Source of the DNA: Apus apus
Lineage: Eukaryota > Chordata > Aves > Apodiformes > Apodidae
Length of the DNA stretch: 64,000 nucleotides
Direction of reading: 5' to 3'
NCBI RefSeq assembly: GCF_020740795.1
Contig: NC_067282.1
Coordinates: forward strand, 179,766,274-179,830,273
The position numbers were made by a program, and so were the translations under genes. Shown piece after piece: positions 1 through 14,000 of this stretch; position 1 is the first letter of the stretch; the number at the start of each line of letters is the position of its first letter. Under the pieces are notes generated by a model. The model was not told the origin of the DNA and did not search any database. It saw only the letters and a program-made list of their open reading frames with translations.

Positions 1-3000
1 GTTAAGTTAAGTCTGAGATCAAGTATTTTTAAAGTTGTAGGATGTTTAGAATGAGTCTTTTTTTCTGGTCTCCTCTGTTGTTTAGGCAAAATAAATGTCA
101 TGATGCCTCCCTAATATCAGCTGAACTGCTTTGAAATCTGCAAGAGTTTCCATACATATATAAAACCAGCTAAAGTTGTTTTTTGTACCTTCTGCAAGAG
201 AATAGCTCTAAAGCTACCTTTCATCATGGGGGTAGCAATCAAGATCAAACTCAATTTAAGTACTTTGAAAAATCAGATATATTTGCAATTATTAAAAATT
301 ACCTTCAGAAATCCTATTGACATTTCAGATTTTTTTATCCAGTAACTGGTTATAGTGTTTCTTTTTAATGCAGCTTCAGTATCTAATACAAATTATTTTT
401 GTTGCTGAAACACAGCAAACAATTGAATATGCTTGCTCTTGTGAAATCTGAAGTTTGGCTGGTTCTGCATGTACAGCTGCTATACAACTGTACTTTCTCT
501 TGATTTTCAGCATCAGTAGATCATTCCTTATGCAGGAATAAAATCATTTGTGCGATGGAAGACTACACAAGCTGTCCCACAGAGAGATTCAGCCTCCCTG
601 TACCCAGAAGGGCTTTGATGGAGCCAAGGCAGTGATGGATCCCCTCCAGCCACTGCCCCCAGGACTCCTCTACTCAAGGAAGGTTTACACATTGCAGAGG
701 AAAAAAGTACCTGAATTAAAATAACTTACTGCTAAATTGGCCGGTTGTCTCTGCTTAGTTTTGAAGAGTCCCCTTCCCACCCCCTCACCACCAGCAGTTC
801 TTGACCTCCTTCGGGGGTTTTATGGGAGGAAGAAGATTAAAGGAAAAAAAAAGCTATTGTGGTAATAGTCTACCATGCTGTGATCCACCTCCTAATGGAT
901 GCATTGGGATTTATCTCCTTGCCTAAGGAAGGCAGAAGAGGCAAATTCTACCTGGGTCAGGACTGGAAATATTAAAAACTACCGGTGCAGATTCATGCTA
1001 CAGAAAAGAGTATTTTGCTCCTGTACAAATGCCATCACTACCCTGGGCAACAGGGGCTTCAGGACTGACCTTTTCAGGCAGGGAGCTCTGCTCTCACCCA
1101 TGCCCTGGCATGTCAGAGAGTCCCTGGTGAGAGAAAGAAGCTCCTGAATCAGACTGGACAGTGCCAAAATTTTACAGGAGCTATTTTGGCCCCAACATTC
1201 TCAGAGTTTGAAGCTGTATGTCCAAAAAGTGCAGCACAGTGAAAGATGGCTTCACCTGCCTTTCGACTCTGATAAGCTTCTTCCAAACCAGTGCTAGGAA
1301 ACTCCAGAGTTTCCAAGCAAACAATAAAGTGGGGGATTACAGTAGTTGTTTTCAAGTGTTCAGTTCTCACATATTGCACACTGTAAACGCAATATTCACT
1401 CTCAATAAAGGGCACTTGACTTTTGGTTCATTCTCCCTTTAGCACTCCTCTCTCAGGGATATTGGATACAAAGCCATTTTCTTTCATAGGGCAATACATG
1501 GCAGAATCTAGGATGTAATTTAAGGAGTTGTATTGATATCATAAATTACAAGAAGTCTGTTGAAGCAGTTTATGAATGGCAGTAAAAACCTGAAAATGAA
1601 TTACATCATTAGAATCATGCACTACATGCATGTGTTATTATTTATAATACAGACCTAGGTATCTCTATATTTTATAGACAAAGAAGTGGTCCTAGGACCT
1701 TGTGCTAAATAGGAATATGACTTGCACAGCCTCTTGCTATCAGATGTGCTCCAATAATGGATTAGAAAAGCAATGTTTATGAAGTTATTTCACAAAGGAG
1801 GAAACAACCCCAGGTCTCTAAGCCTGGGAAAGTGTGAATCCCTGCAGTGCTCTCAACCGGATCAGTTTGTTGTACCACTGTCTGAGTAACATCTGTGCTC
1901 TGCACACCAGAATTGAATTTGAGGAGGACACTGAGGATCTTAATCATTTCAGTACACAAAATCTGTGCCCATAGTTCAGAGTAAACACACAAATCTGATC
2001 TGGGCAATAGCTGTCAATCAGATTGCTGTCTCTGTGCTTTTAAACTCTCTGGCTGGTACCATGGTCTAGCAGAAGCACCTTGAAAATACAGTTATGGAAA
2101 GACAGAAAGAATAAAAGAAAAGAAAGCTGTAGTCTCACAGAAACGGTCTGTGAGCTGTCCCAAATCACTTGTTCTCAGTTTGCTAAAGAATGTAGTACCC
2201 AAAACAAAATAATGTATGGTCTGTACTGAGACTCCAGGCATCTTCAGAAAATGAGCTTTGAAGGGGAAAGACAGAATAGGCCCATTTTGGCAAATATTTT
2301 ATTGTGAAATGTACTTATTTCCCTGCCTTGCTATACTGGAAAAAAAGGACATGAGGCTCATAGCTGCAGTGATAAGCATATTTTTATTGGCCTATCAAAA
2401 AAACCAATCTTTTGTAAGCTCAGACGTAAAAGCCCTTATTTAAAAGAAAGTCCCCAGCAAAGCCAACAGGCCCCTGATACCAAGTCCGCTCCCGTTGGCA
2501 AGGTTTTCAAGAGCAAGCCATGTGAACTTCCTGGTAACGCTGCAAGTGCCTCGAACAATCCAGTTTAGGATTTCAGTGGTCTAAGGAAACCAACTATCTA
2601 TTTATTACTGGATTTCAATACACTGAACATCAAAACTGAGTTGTTCCTTCTGAAACTTTAAACAAGGATTAAAGGGTAAATAAGTTTATTATGTTCCCAT
2701 GCATGGTTATATTGAGGACCAAGATATACAGAGAACCATTTCTAGGCTTTTAAATAATCATATAATTGTCACCAGTAGTGCATGGTATTGTTTCACAGCT
2801 ACCAACCTGCTAAACCAGTGACTGATCTGCCAGGTTCAGCTGAAGCTGCAGCTGGTCTCTGACGAGCAGGAGGAGCTGATGCACCTCACTCTTACACCAG
2901 CCATTGGAGGAGGAAGAGCAGTAAGGAAGGCAGAGAAGAATATTTGTGTTTTATCCTCTAGAATTTGGCACAGTTTGAAAATGGAGGGAATGATGTGAGA

Positions 3001-6000
3001 GGTATGTGAGAGAGGCACTTAAAAGTTACTCCACTGTAAACTGTAAATACCCTGAAATGAGCACCTTTTCCTGCAGGGCAGGACAGGCTCTGCCACAGCC
3101 CAGCCCGATACTCTCCTGTCTGCTATTCAGGTTGACATTTGCCCTGGAGCAGAGATGTTCCTTTGGGTGCACCAGATCACACTTGTGACATTTTGGGATC
3201 AAGAATGTATCTTCTTTTGTTTTCCATGCTTCTCAACCTCAGTTATCTCAGGCTTTTCTTTCATTTGCCCAAAGGATGCTCTACCCACTGCAAAAGAGCA
3301 AGTCAAATTTAGCGTAATTTAGAGGGTAAATTCCCAAGTGGACACAATGCCCCTTGACTGTTTATAGCAGATGTTGGTTCTCTGGCCTATGTTTATGGTT
3401 GACCATGCTTACTTTACTTTGCACTATGACTAAATTGCTTTGTGTACACTTGTTTTTATAGCAAGCTGGCTGTGTATATTAGCTGTCCTGCAGGAGAAAC
3501 TGTTTTCCAGAGGAAATGATGGAATGGTATTTCTTCAATGACTTTGTGTATTCACTTTCCTAATGGTTCTGTAGCAATGCAGGATTTTTTTCTTTATGAG
3601 GTTCCTTCCCATTAATGATGAAGAAAGATGCCCATGCCAAGATCAACCAATTGATAAAAAGACATTATATTAAGAATTGTTAATGTTACTGTCTTATGTT
3701 TTTAAAAGACACATTTCCTTTAATTCAACCTAGTCCTGGGAGATTATGTGAAATACTTAGCTAAGAGATTTTTTTCCTAATTCTGCATATGAAACTTCAA
3801 ATAATTTGGAATAATTTGTTGACTGAAGGCAAGTTCATTGCAAGTAAATACAGTGAAAAAACACGTTTATGTAAAATGTTTTAAAAAATAACCCAAAATT
3901 TCTGTTAACCACTGTTCACACAATTAATGTTCTCACAGGGTTTGTAGTAGGGAGAGCTCTTAGCCTGCACTGGGCTTTGCCTACCCTCTCGTTCAAACTC
4001 TGTCAGGCTCAGTGGGAGGAAGCCTGGGTGGTCTGCAGAGGAGCTGAAGCACATTGCCAAACCTTGGCTTGCAGGATTTGGGCAACCAGACCGTGCAATT
4101 TCAGTTCTGTACATGCGGATTTTGAATGTGTTAGGTGTTAGCAGGATTGCAAGGCAACCCAGCTCTGGGATGGAGGCAGGATGAGCAGGAGACCTGTGCC
4201 AGCTCCAAGGAAGAAATTCAGGTGGAAAGTGGGGCTGGGAGCAGGTGTCCCTCCCTGGAGAGGTGGGAGGACAGGGCTCACCGCTGGAAGCGTTATTCAT
4301 TTGACTCTATGGCTGGTGAGTCTGGCTGCAGAAAGGAGCAATTCCCATCACTGCACAGACATACTGGGACATCCCTGGGGTATCACTGGGAGGTGATTTA
4401 GAGCAGGTAAATGTGATGTGCTTGAATTCCAGAGGCCTAAATGAGAAAGTAGATTTCTAATCTAAGGACTAAGCACTTTGGGGGAGTGATTACTTTTTGA
4501 TTCATTCCTCTTTTGCATCCCCTATCTAGGGATGTTTATTTTTTATTTCAGAAAATTAATAGATATAATATTGCTTGAATCAAGGCACTTCACAGAAAAC
4601 ACTGTTTGTTGCCTCCTTTCACCCAAAGGGAAGTTCCCAACATTATTGTATCTACTCATCACAGTGATCTGTGATGTAGCATTCTGGATAACCTAACATA
4701 AAAAAAATTACATTTCTAGTAAGTGGAAATTAACATTGTAAGTCCCACCTGGAAGGGACTTCTTTCTCAAGGAGTTAGAGATCTTAAATCTAACGTCTAG
4801 GTGCTGATGCAATGAATGCTAGGTTTTCCAAAGAAGTAAGATGACTAGGGTGACTGGCTATCCAAATTGAGATCTACCCTGCTGTACCCTGATATACTGC
4901 TGTGAAATGGGAGAGTAAAAATAAGAGTAAAGAAATTTTCTGAGGAAACTACATGGCATGAAGGGATGTCAAAATATTACAGTGCTTGCATGAAATGGCT
5001 GCATCAGCTACGATCTCAACACCAAGTACATATGCTTAAGTACTGAGTTCTTATCTGGAGGAAAAATGCGATTTGGAATGTAACCAAGATGATACTTCTC
5101 AATGACACTTGAAAAAACCCACTGTTTATTTCTTATGATTTGGGGTATTTCCCCTTGCTATACAAAGTGTTGTCTCTCAAATTCATAAGCATATGAATCT
5201 CTTTAACTATACTATTTTTTATTCTGCCTGTTCATGACTCTGCCTCTTATTTCATTATAATGCTTCAATGATTCACATGCAATGTTTCCAATCCACTTTT
5301 CCTATCTCGTGAAACTTTATAACAAAATGTTAGCATTTACAGGCACCAGATGTTTTGACATAAGGAGAAGCAATATGTAAATTTTAATCCATGCTAGGAA
5401 CAATAGCCTGGAGGCACCTTTTTCTTGTCACATGAATCATATACTTAACCACAATGTGGTGAATTGTATCAAAATCATCACCACCCTGAATATAGAACTC
5501 TTGTCTTGTGCTTGCCAATTAATGAAACTGATATATATTTAACTTGATGAGTACCAGTGATTTAACCAATAAGCCTCAGCATACTTCACTGCTGCAGCCT
5601 CCTTTATAATTAGACTTTTGGTCTGATTATTATCACAACTTCATATGTTTTCCTCTAATCTCCCATTGGTTGTCAGTACAAACGATGCTGTCATTAAATC
5701 TGGTTGTCTGTCAATTGCAAATATCACTACTTTAATCAAACAGCCTATCACATAGTTCCTTTTTAATCTCTGAAATAACTTGATTTTATTTTCTGATGCT
5801 GTTTATTTAATTGTTAACTGTCTGAGTCTGCAACAGGCAGAGCACTGCCTTTCTTCAAAGAGAACTGAGGGCTCCCAGTTCCTCACAAAGGAGCTGAGTA
5901 CCTTTTATGCTCAAATCCTAAGTGCATAATAAATATGTAAAAAAGCAAAGTTTCTTTCCATGGCTAATCACTTAACTTTAAATAATATTTAGAATAACAT

Positions 6001-9000
6001 TATATTTTATCTTGAGAGTAGTGTAGGAATGACTTGATGAAATAACGAATCTGGAGAACATCTTTATTACAAATAGAATGTTTATCTGATGTATGCAAAC
6101 GATGAATACTATTTGACATGAAACAATGAACTATTACAAAGCTGTAGCTGAAATATATGTTACTACTCAGCAACTTTTCCATCATTTCATACACAGAAAG
6201 CACCAAATAACTTCTAAAGAAAGCAGCACTTTTGGTACTAGGAATTCAAAATGCAATCTGAATCTTACTTAATTCATTAAGTAAGAGTATCTTTTAGTGA
6301 CAAATGCTACCTAATTATCTGCTTTAAAAAAAAATAAAAATTACATCTTAAAATACAATATTCTGTTTATCCTAGATTGTCTAGGGAACATCTAGTACAT
6401 TAAGAGGTTTTTGTAGAGCTTCTTAGTGATTTAACTGATATCATCATGCCTGCTAGCAATTTTGCAACATTCTGAAAACACTTTCCATAAATCAAAGCCT
6501 TAGCAGCAGGAATAAGCAGATGGCAGGAGACCTTATTAAAGAATGAATCAATTATTTTTATTAATGGGAGGCTACTGGCTCATGATGTATCATAATGGAC
6601 TAAATGTTTAGCAATTGTAAAGTGTTTTTTCTGTTAGGCATCTCAGACGTTCTTCGTGGACATTATGATCCTATTTTGTGATGGCCTTCTTTGAGGGACT
6701 GGATAGTGTAGTTTCACAAGGGATATATAAAGAGCCATTTTAATTTCAATCCTTTAATTGTATTCATATAATAGACATAAAATACCAGCATGTATAAAAT
6801 GTAATTTTAAAAAGGTTGCATTTACAGTGTATAATAAAGTACATTCTGTCTGCATACATTGACTTAGAAAACAAGATACTATGTGGCTAACAATGAAAAA
6901 CAGCAATTATTATAAAAATATTCTACAGTCCCATAATAGTAATGTAAATGCCTTTACTTATCTAAGAGACTTAACATAATTTTAAATTACAATAATTTTA
7001 CATCTTCCGTTCATATATACAACCCTATTAAAGTCAAAAGGTATTATAATAACAACATTCTTATTAAGATTAAATGACTGAATTATATTTAGTTATTTTA
7101 CTATATAAAGCAACTCTGTTCCTGTTTGTTAAACTTACTGTAGCTTTTCATACTATCTGCTCTATGCACAGCAAAATAATTTAGGTTTCTGTTCTTAGTA
7201 TAATATCTATATCCATTTCATGAATTAAACAAGCTGTTAATGTTTCAACTCCCTTCCCTTTTGTGTAATTATTAGTCCCCTGTTTTGTGTATTCTCTAGG
7301 AATATGTCCACCAGCTTTGAACTGCTGCTACTGAAAACAAGCAAGAGCTCTTCATTTAATTCATCTGGACAAAAATAGCCTATTCCCCCGCCCCCTGCCC
7401 TGCTTGAGGTCAAACTCTGTAAGTCCTTAAATTCCTTTCTAGGCCCAGAGCCACAGACATATTACGCATCTCTTTCATGAGATTTAGTTAAACAGATCTC
7501 TGTAGGAAATAGCTAAAAAGTGTCTTTCCCTTGCACCACATCTTAGTCCAATAAAGCTCACATGGACAGCAAAGAAATTTTGCCTGAGAAAGGATGTCTG
7601 GGTTTGTCCCTGTAGTCATGAAATCCATTTCCATTTTGCAAGCCAGTAGGACCATGCTTTGCTTGGCTCTGAGAGTCCTCTCAGCTTCACAGCAGCCTCA
7701 CCTAACCTGGGGTAGAAGAGGGAGTGCTTACTTCAGAAAGGATGGGATATGGTCACCAGCACATGCATCTCCATAATGCTTTCAGTGCCACCTATTCATC
7801 CCCAGAATGTCCTGGATTACTGTTTCTTGCACCCTGTCTCACCACTTAATTTCAAGGGTGATGCTGTAATACAGGCTATAGTTATTAGCTAAAATACTAA
7901 GCATGACGACTTCTTACAAGAAAAAACATAAAGATTGTGAAAAAAACTTGCTGTAATTCACACCTACAGGTATGGATACATTTAGTGTTTTGGGCAAGGG
8001 GGCTGAGGATTTTGTGTGAATGAACAGAATCTATTTAACAGTAGATGCAATATAGTATATTGCAAAAGAAACATTCACTTTCTTCTGTTGACTTTCCCAT
8101 GAACAAAGAAAAAAAAATCTGGTGCTTCAGACTGAAGCAATTGTCAGAAGAATGAAAATCAACTTTAAAAAATCTAATGGATGTACTATTAAGGTTTTTT
8201 TAGAACACTGCTTATAAAAATGATGAAATTCAGAATGTTATTTAATGTCAGTACAGTTCAGAAGTATGGTCTAACTCCCATGTAGAAGTTCGATGGGAAA
8301 ATCATGTAATCCATTCATATTTAATTTTTTTTCTCCATTATGAGCAGTCCACACTGATGTATTTTAAAGTAATGTAGTAGAAACTGCAGTAAAAGGACAA
8401 ATGACATTTGATATCAACTCAGTATCCCCTCCTTTCATCAGCTGAAATGGACAATAAGCATCCTATGCTAGACATAATGTGGGCATAAATGTTGCTTTTA
8501 ATTCATCATATTTTATATTCAAATGTCAATATTAGCTAGTCTTTGGCAAAACTATTACAAAGTGGTTCCTCTTCCAGTAAGCTTAATTTGTAAAAGCACT
8601 CCAATTAAAATGATGAGTTCTATGTTCAATTACCTTGAGCACAGAAAAAGAAAGTGACCAGAAAGATGTTGTGTTGTTGCTATTATTTTTAACCATGCAG
8701 TGGAAGCATATCAGCCTCTTCTGAGGGTCAGGTGTGTGCTGGACTGTCCGGGATCCCACACATACACACGAAGATCAGTTTTGCTGCATTCAGCTTACAA
8801 CTGCTCTGTACTACTTACACCCAACTAGTTTGCATAGGCTCATAGAAATCCTTGAGTTTCCCAAAAACATAAATATTCTTGTGAAATTGGATACTCCATT
8901 ATCTTTCATAGCTATCTGGATGTAATTTTTTATCCTACTGATAACCTTCTTGTTAAGAAACTATCATGACACTAACTAGGTAGGTCAGGAATTGGCTACA

Positions 9001-10009
9001 GTGTCAGAGGAGCAAAAACCTCACAAGGACTTTGAAGAGGACACAGGTACCAACAACAGAAGAGGCAACAGAAAGAAACAATTATTCTGTTCCTGGATAT
9101 GTTTAAATACCTTTGAAATGCAAACAACAATCTATTTTAATCTCTTCTTACTATTTCCATCCAGTGACACTTCTGGGGCATGAGGCAGACTCAGTGACAG
9201 CAAAATTAATACACACTTTTGTAACATATTTTGAATCATTAGAGAACTCTCTGATGTGATGTTTTGGCTCTGGTTGAAGAAGAGCTATGAAGAACCTGTG
9301 CCAGCTTATTTTCCCATGTATTAATATTGTAATTAGAATGATTGCACTTAATGACCTCCAGGAACATGCATCACTCTCCAGAATTTCACAATGTATAGAA
9401 ATTATATGTCTTCTACATGTCCTCTAACTACTGAGCCTTTAGTGAGTCATAAAAACACGTTTTCTGAACACCTCCTCCAGCCAGCAGGCTAGTTACAAGA
9501 AACAGTACATCACACCAACATTTCTGAATATCCCCTTCCTTTTCAGCTTTTCTGTAGTGAATCCAATGCCAAATTTGAAATTAAATTCTTTTTGTTTCAA
9601 GTGTATGCAATGGCAATCTTGTTATTTCCCCATTTCCAAATGGATCAAAGGCATCTGTACGGATAAAGTAGAGTCCCTTTGAAAAAACCTTACTGTGCTG
9701 CCAAAGGACACTGAAAGCATTGTCCAAAACCACAGTCATCTCTCTGAGTTCTGATTTCTTCCACACAAAAAAGGACACAGTTTGAATATTCCCAGAATAA
9801 GCAGCTGATATAGCACTGTTACCAGTAGTACTTGTTTTAAATTGTGCTAATTGCAATACAGAGTACCCTTTGTTGAGTCACATGCATCCATAAAGTTTTT
9901 CTGCTGCAATGCCTATCTTTTCTGTCTCAGTTGTTTGAGTCTCTGTGATCATGTTAGCTTCCACTTTTCTTCTCTATCATTAAAACATACATTAAAGTTC
10001 TGTTCTTTT
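1..10009. other. Intergenic DNA 3' of TFEC, no gene recognised
   Basis: AT-rich sequence. The open frames here are short, lack family resemblance that I can recognise, and have no consistent splice context. The longest (minus strand 4300-3905, 131 codons) is low-complexity Pro/Ser-rich, overlaps open frames on the other strand and has no known-domain look. Positions 5900-7200 are especially AT-rich. I saw no clear transposon ends or RNA genes. In other amniotes the neighbour on this side of TFEC is MDFIC (from memory), but no MDFIC exon is visible. Confidence 0.5.
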
Positions 10010-10638
10010 TCTACAAAAAAAAATATAATTTATTTTTTTGGAAAAGGAATTCCATGAAAAGCTTAATGGATTTTCTCCTTTTAAAGAGAAGCCTACGCAG
10101 TTTAAATTTCATGTTCACTTCACTTATGAGAAAGAATTACTGTTTTTTCAGATTTTAAAACCTGTAACATGTCTATAGTTCCCAGCTTAAATAGTTCCCT
10201 CTCACTTCACGTTATGTAAAATTTTTAGTTAGACAAAAAAGAGAAATTAAAAAATGCCAAAAGCTCTTGTTTCTATCAGAGAAAAGTGAATGCAGATTGA
10301 AGAGAGGGTTTGAATAAACTTTTGTACCATGGGTATTCCTTTTGTGGTAACCATTTTCATAGTGCTGTAAAAAGTAATGGAATGATAGTAAAAAAGTTCC
10401 CAGAGAAGAAAGATTTGTGCAAATGTCACCTGTGAGCAGAGGGTGTGAATTTGGGGCAAAGTTATGAGTTCATGTCCATTTCATTTTCCTGTGAAGTAAG
10501 GGCTGATTTAAGCCCTTGTCGTTATTCACCTTCACAGTGGCTCTCCTTATTTGTATTTAAAAGAAGCACGAACACCATGCTTACATGCAGTGCAGTCTTT
10601 AGCAAGAGGTTTAGAGAAGTATGAGGCCCTTTTTGTTT
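10010..10638 (-). other. TFEC: Probable TFEC 3' UTR
   Basis: Region downstream of the stop codon. The first canonical AATAAA on the minus strand after the stop is at 10034-10029, followed by T-rich sequence, so a 3' UTR of roughly 620 nt is the simplest reading. No ATTAAA or AATAAA was seen between the stop and this point. Longer forms using AATAAA sites further left are possible. The limits are inferred; no transcript evidence is available. Confidence 0.45.
10029..10034 (-). terminator. Candidate TFEC polyadenylation signal AATAAA
   Basis: The plus strand reads TTTATT, which is AATAAA on the minus strand, about 605 nt past the TFEC stop. A T-rich stretch follows on the minus strand (plus-strand A run near 10013-10023), which suits a downstream element. 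It is the first canonical hexamer after the stop. Confidence 0.4.
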
Positions 10639-11019
10639 TTATAAATCATCCCCATCATCTGTACTAAAGCTGCTTCTCCTGCTGCTCTCCTTTGATGCGG
10701 CTGGGGACGTGGAGGACAAGAGTGGGTCTGTTCCAAATGGTGACACCGTGTCATCCAGCAAAATTTCCTCTAGCCGTTGCTCTTCTTTTAAAGCTGCGCT
10801 GAAGGACAAATCCGTGAAGTGTGAAAGTGGATCAGAAAAGGCTGTAGATCGGTCACTAACATCAGAATTTGGTCTGTGTGCCAGAGGCATTTGTTGAGAG
10901 TAGTCTATGGAGTTCTCCTCTGGGTAAGACTGTTGCTTGATGACCTGTGCAGCTAAATCAACAGCACTGAGCGAAGACATGACTGGAAGGCCATGTGCAC
11001 GTGCCTGGATCTCTAGTTC
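10639..11019 (-). CDS. TFEC: TFEC last coding exon, end of zipper and C-terminal activation/serine-rich tail
   Basis: A 381-nt exon: 126 codons plus TAA at 10641-10639. It begins [12 protein letters not shown] after the acceptor TTAATTGTTAG|GAACTAG. The zipper tail is followed by a TFEC-specific middle ([20 protein letters not shown], then an acidic LLDD and SPFGTDPLL) and a serine-rich end, [18 protein letters not shown]. The SRRSS block is shared with MITF, where nearby serines are phosphorylated; phosphorylation here is inferred. The reading frame is intact, and the length is similar to that of human TFEC's last exon. A long open frame on the opposite strand (10709-10897) is a shadow of this exon. 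Confidence 0.97.
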   Translation of the reverse strand, partial: ELEIQARAHGLPVMSSLSAVDLAAQVIKQQSYPEENSIDYSQQMPLAHRPNSDVSDRSTAFSDPLSHFTDLSFSAALKEEQRLEEILLDDTVSPFGTDPLLSSTSPAASKESSRRSSFSTDDGDDL

Positions 11020-14000
11020 CTAACAATTAAAACAAAAACAATTAGATAATGACTTTAAAAGCCAAATCAGGGTCTGCAGAATTATTGCAATAAGTTCACA
11101 GATCATATATGCAAATTAATTATACCTTTTGTCCAGCTGTGAGACTACATTTTGAAATGTGACATTCTTAATCTATGAAAATTTGCCACTTCAGTGTTTT
11201 TCTTTTTATTTTCCCTCCTAGAGGTAGGACAGCGTCTCTAGAACAATTGGGTAGTGAACCCAATAAAGGTGACAGACAAATAAGATGATTGATTTTATGT
11301 CTATCTGTCTACCTCCCTTATCTTCATAGGCCTCTATATTCAAATCTTCAGTTCAAGCCATGCAGGGAGATACTCTGCTGCTTCATGTCACAAGGAGATA
11401 CAACATTGCACACTATACCCAGGCAAGTGTAACATGTAAAAAGGTTACAAAGGAAAAATCAAAATACTGAAGGGAATTTTGTGTCCAGTATTAATATTTT
11501 GGCTGCAGGGATATAATTTTTTTCTTCCTTTTTTGTCTTTCTATGACTCAAATGCATACACAAGGAAACTGTTTGTATGAGTACTTTATTAACTTTTCAT
11601 GTATTCCTTTATGTAAAGTCTAATTATTAAGGGAATTTCGTAGAAATCTAAAAAATGCTCCCTTCCCAATAGATGCAGCAATAAATAGGGGAAGCCAATT
11701 CATTTTAATAAATGTAATTTGTGGAGAAATTATCTAGATTAATAAAATTTGTTGAGGGATAAGTACTGAGAAAGCTTTGTAGTTCATGGTGCCGCTCTCA
11801 TACAAACCTGAATTCGGAGTAGAAGTCTTCTGTTAGCATGCTCTAATTTCTTCTGCCTGTGTTCTAATTCTCTGGCTCTCTGTTGTTCTTTTTGTAGCCA
11901 CTTGATGTACTCCACTGATGCTTTTAAAATAGTTCCTTTGTTCCAGCGCATATCACTGCAGAATGTAGAGATAACCTTTTCACAATTGTGCATGTCAGCA
12001 GAATTCATAAGAACTTACAAAATCTTTTACATTAATATGAAATAATGATTTACATGACTATTATTCACTCTTAGATATTATTGCTTCTGAATGGAAATTT
12101 TAATAGAATAGTTAAGAAGCCCTTATATAGTAAAATTAATCCCAGAATGAAAATAAGTGTCAAAAGAAAGTAATAAAGTGACTTTTTGTGGGAGAGCTAA
12201 ATGCAATATCATGATTCTACCATTACAGTTTTTATATTTTTAGTGAAAATTGCTTTTATTATTAACTTTAAGATTAAAATCTATGTGCAGTATTTCTGCA
12301 TTAATGAACTAGGAAATATACATTACTGAGGACTTAAGCCTAAATTTTTAAAGATCATTTTGAACATACTACTCCTTTTACCTGACTTACTAATGAGGTT
12401 GCTTTTATGCTTGTTGAGAAAAAAATGCCTTGTGCTGAATGCCACTCCTCATTGATGATAGACCAGACAAAACACACTTTGGTAAACATAATGGCTGCGG
12501 AATGACAAAAAACCCTTTCAAAAATCTTCAAACAATATAAACCAAGTTAAAATCCACAGGCACATGCAGACTCAAAATAAAAGCCTAGCAAAAAACTAAG
12601 GTGTTCCTCATTCAGGAAATCATGGTTTAACTTCCAGCTCACAAGCAGTATTACTAACAAAACCTTATGGACCTGATAGCTTTAAAGATGTTCAAAAGAA
12701 AGCAAAAATTTCATTGTGATGAAGCATCACAGGTGTTAACTGTACCCTAGAATTTAAATAATTTGCTAGATATTAGGGAGAACCAGCTTTTTGATCATAA
12801 GGTTCAAATTCACATCTCTGTCTCCTGTTGGCAGCACACAATCCTTGGGGCTCCAGCACACCAGGACCTCCCCTAGTCTCAGTGATGTGGGCCAGGAATG
12901 GACAGCTTTTGGGATTAGAAGACAAGGAGGTCAGAGAGAAAATAATTATTGTGTTAGACCCTAATCTCTGCAAAGCCAAAACATCAGAGGCTGCTCACTG
13001 AAGTGGGTATGTATTCTCACTTAGATATTCCCTGGCCAAAAAAACTAAAGCAGAGGTTGGAGTGGGAGCCAAGAGCAAAATCTGTCTCTCCCATGACAGC
13101 TGAATCATTTCTTAGCAGTCCCACTGTCTCCTCCTTCCTCTCCCTGTATTTGCCCAAGTAAGACAACAGAACATATTCCTGCCAGCAACCCATGGACTCT
13201 CTCCTAATGGAGGACTTACTCATCTCATATGAAATACATATGGACAGACTGTAAAGGTTAAGGAAGTTTTTAGGACACATGATGCTTATTTTCTGGACAA
13301 ATCTTTGACAGCTATCATTGCACTATGGTCTTGTTTTCTTCAGACCTCCTTAGGAAGTTAGGTAGAACACTGAAAGGTCCCTTTTTACACCTGAATTGCA
13401 GTGAAGTTTCAAAGGTCTACACCAGACCATTCCTAAATGAATCAGGGCAGCTGCAGCTGGGAGGACAGCAACATTTCAGATTGGGAATCTCCACTATCAT
13501 CTCAGCTATGAGCTGTATGTGCTGTGAAAACAATTATTTTAGACACTTTAATGGCAACTTCAAAAAGAATTACTGTAATAAGAATACCTATAGTATAAGC
13601 TCTGGAGAAACACAATCTGCATAGACGAGGGGGGTCAGCTTTTCCCAGCCTGTCATTAAGACAAAACTAAGCCAGTTTTGGACTTATGGTCTAAACATAA
13701 AAAGGTAGCACTATAAAATTAGAAATTAATCCCAAACCTGCAAAATGGGAACAATTAAGACATGTAACAGCAGCATAAAAAAATGCATACACCACATATT
13801 TGGTAAGTATTTCATAGTGATTTCAGAAAAAAAATCATGTCAGTTATAAAATGCTATTAATTCAAAATCAAATTTAGACAAAAATATTTTTGGTTGCTTT
13901 TTCTGATTGCATATGAACAAGTCGCATATTCATGACTGTATTTTGAATTTTTTTTGTAATAAAATTCATTAATGTTACACATAACTGACAACCTCTGTGA

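Noticed and set aside
3905..4300. 131-codon minus-strand open frame, Pro/Ser-rich
   Set aside because: No family resemblance, no splice or promoter context, overlapping open frames on the plus strand; consistent with chance in a less AT-rich patch.
7370..7420. Short C-rich stretch considered as a promoter or CpG island
   Set aside because: Only a few tens of bases with almost no CpG; no transcription-start features.
10709..10897. Plus-strand open frame of 62 codons
   Set aside because: Exact antisense shadow of the last TFEC coding exon.
11956..12008. Upstream extension of the zipper-exon open frame to an ATG
   Set aside because: It reads through the TTCTGCAG splice acceptor into the intron; the exon joins the preceding one in phase at 11955.
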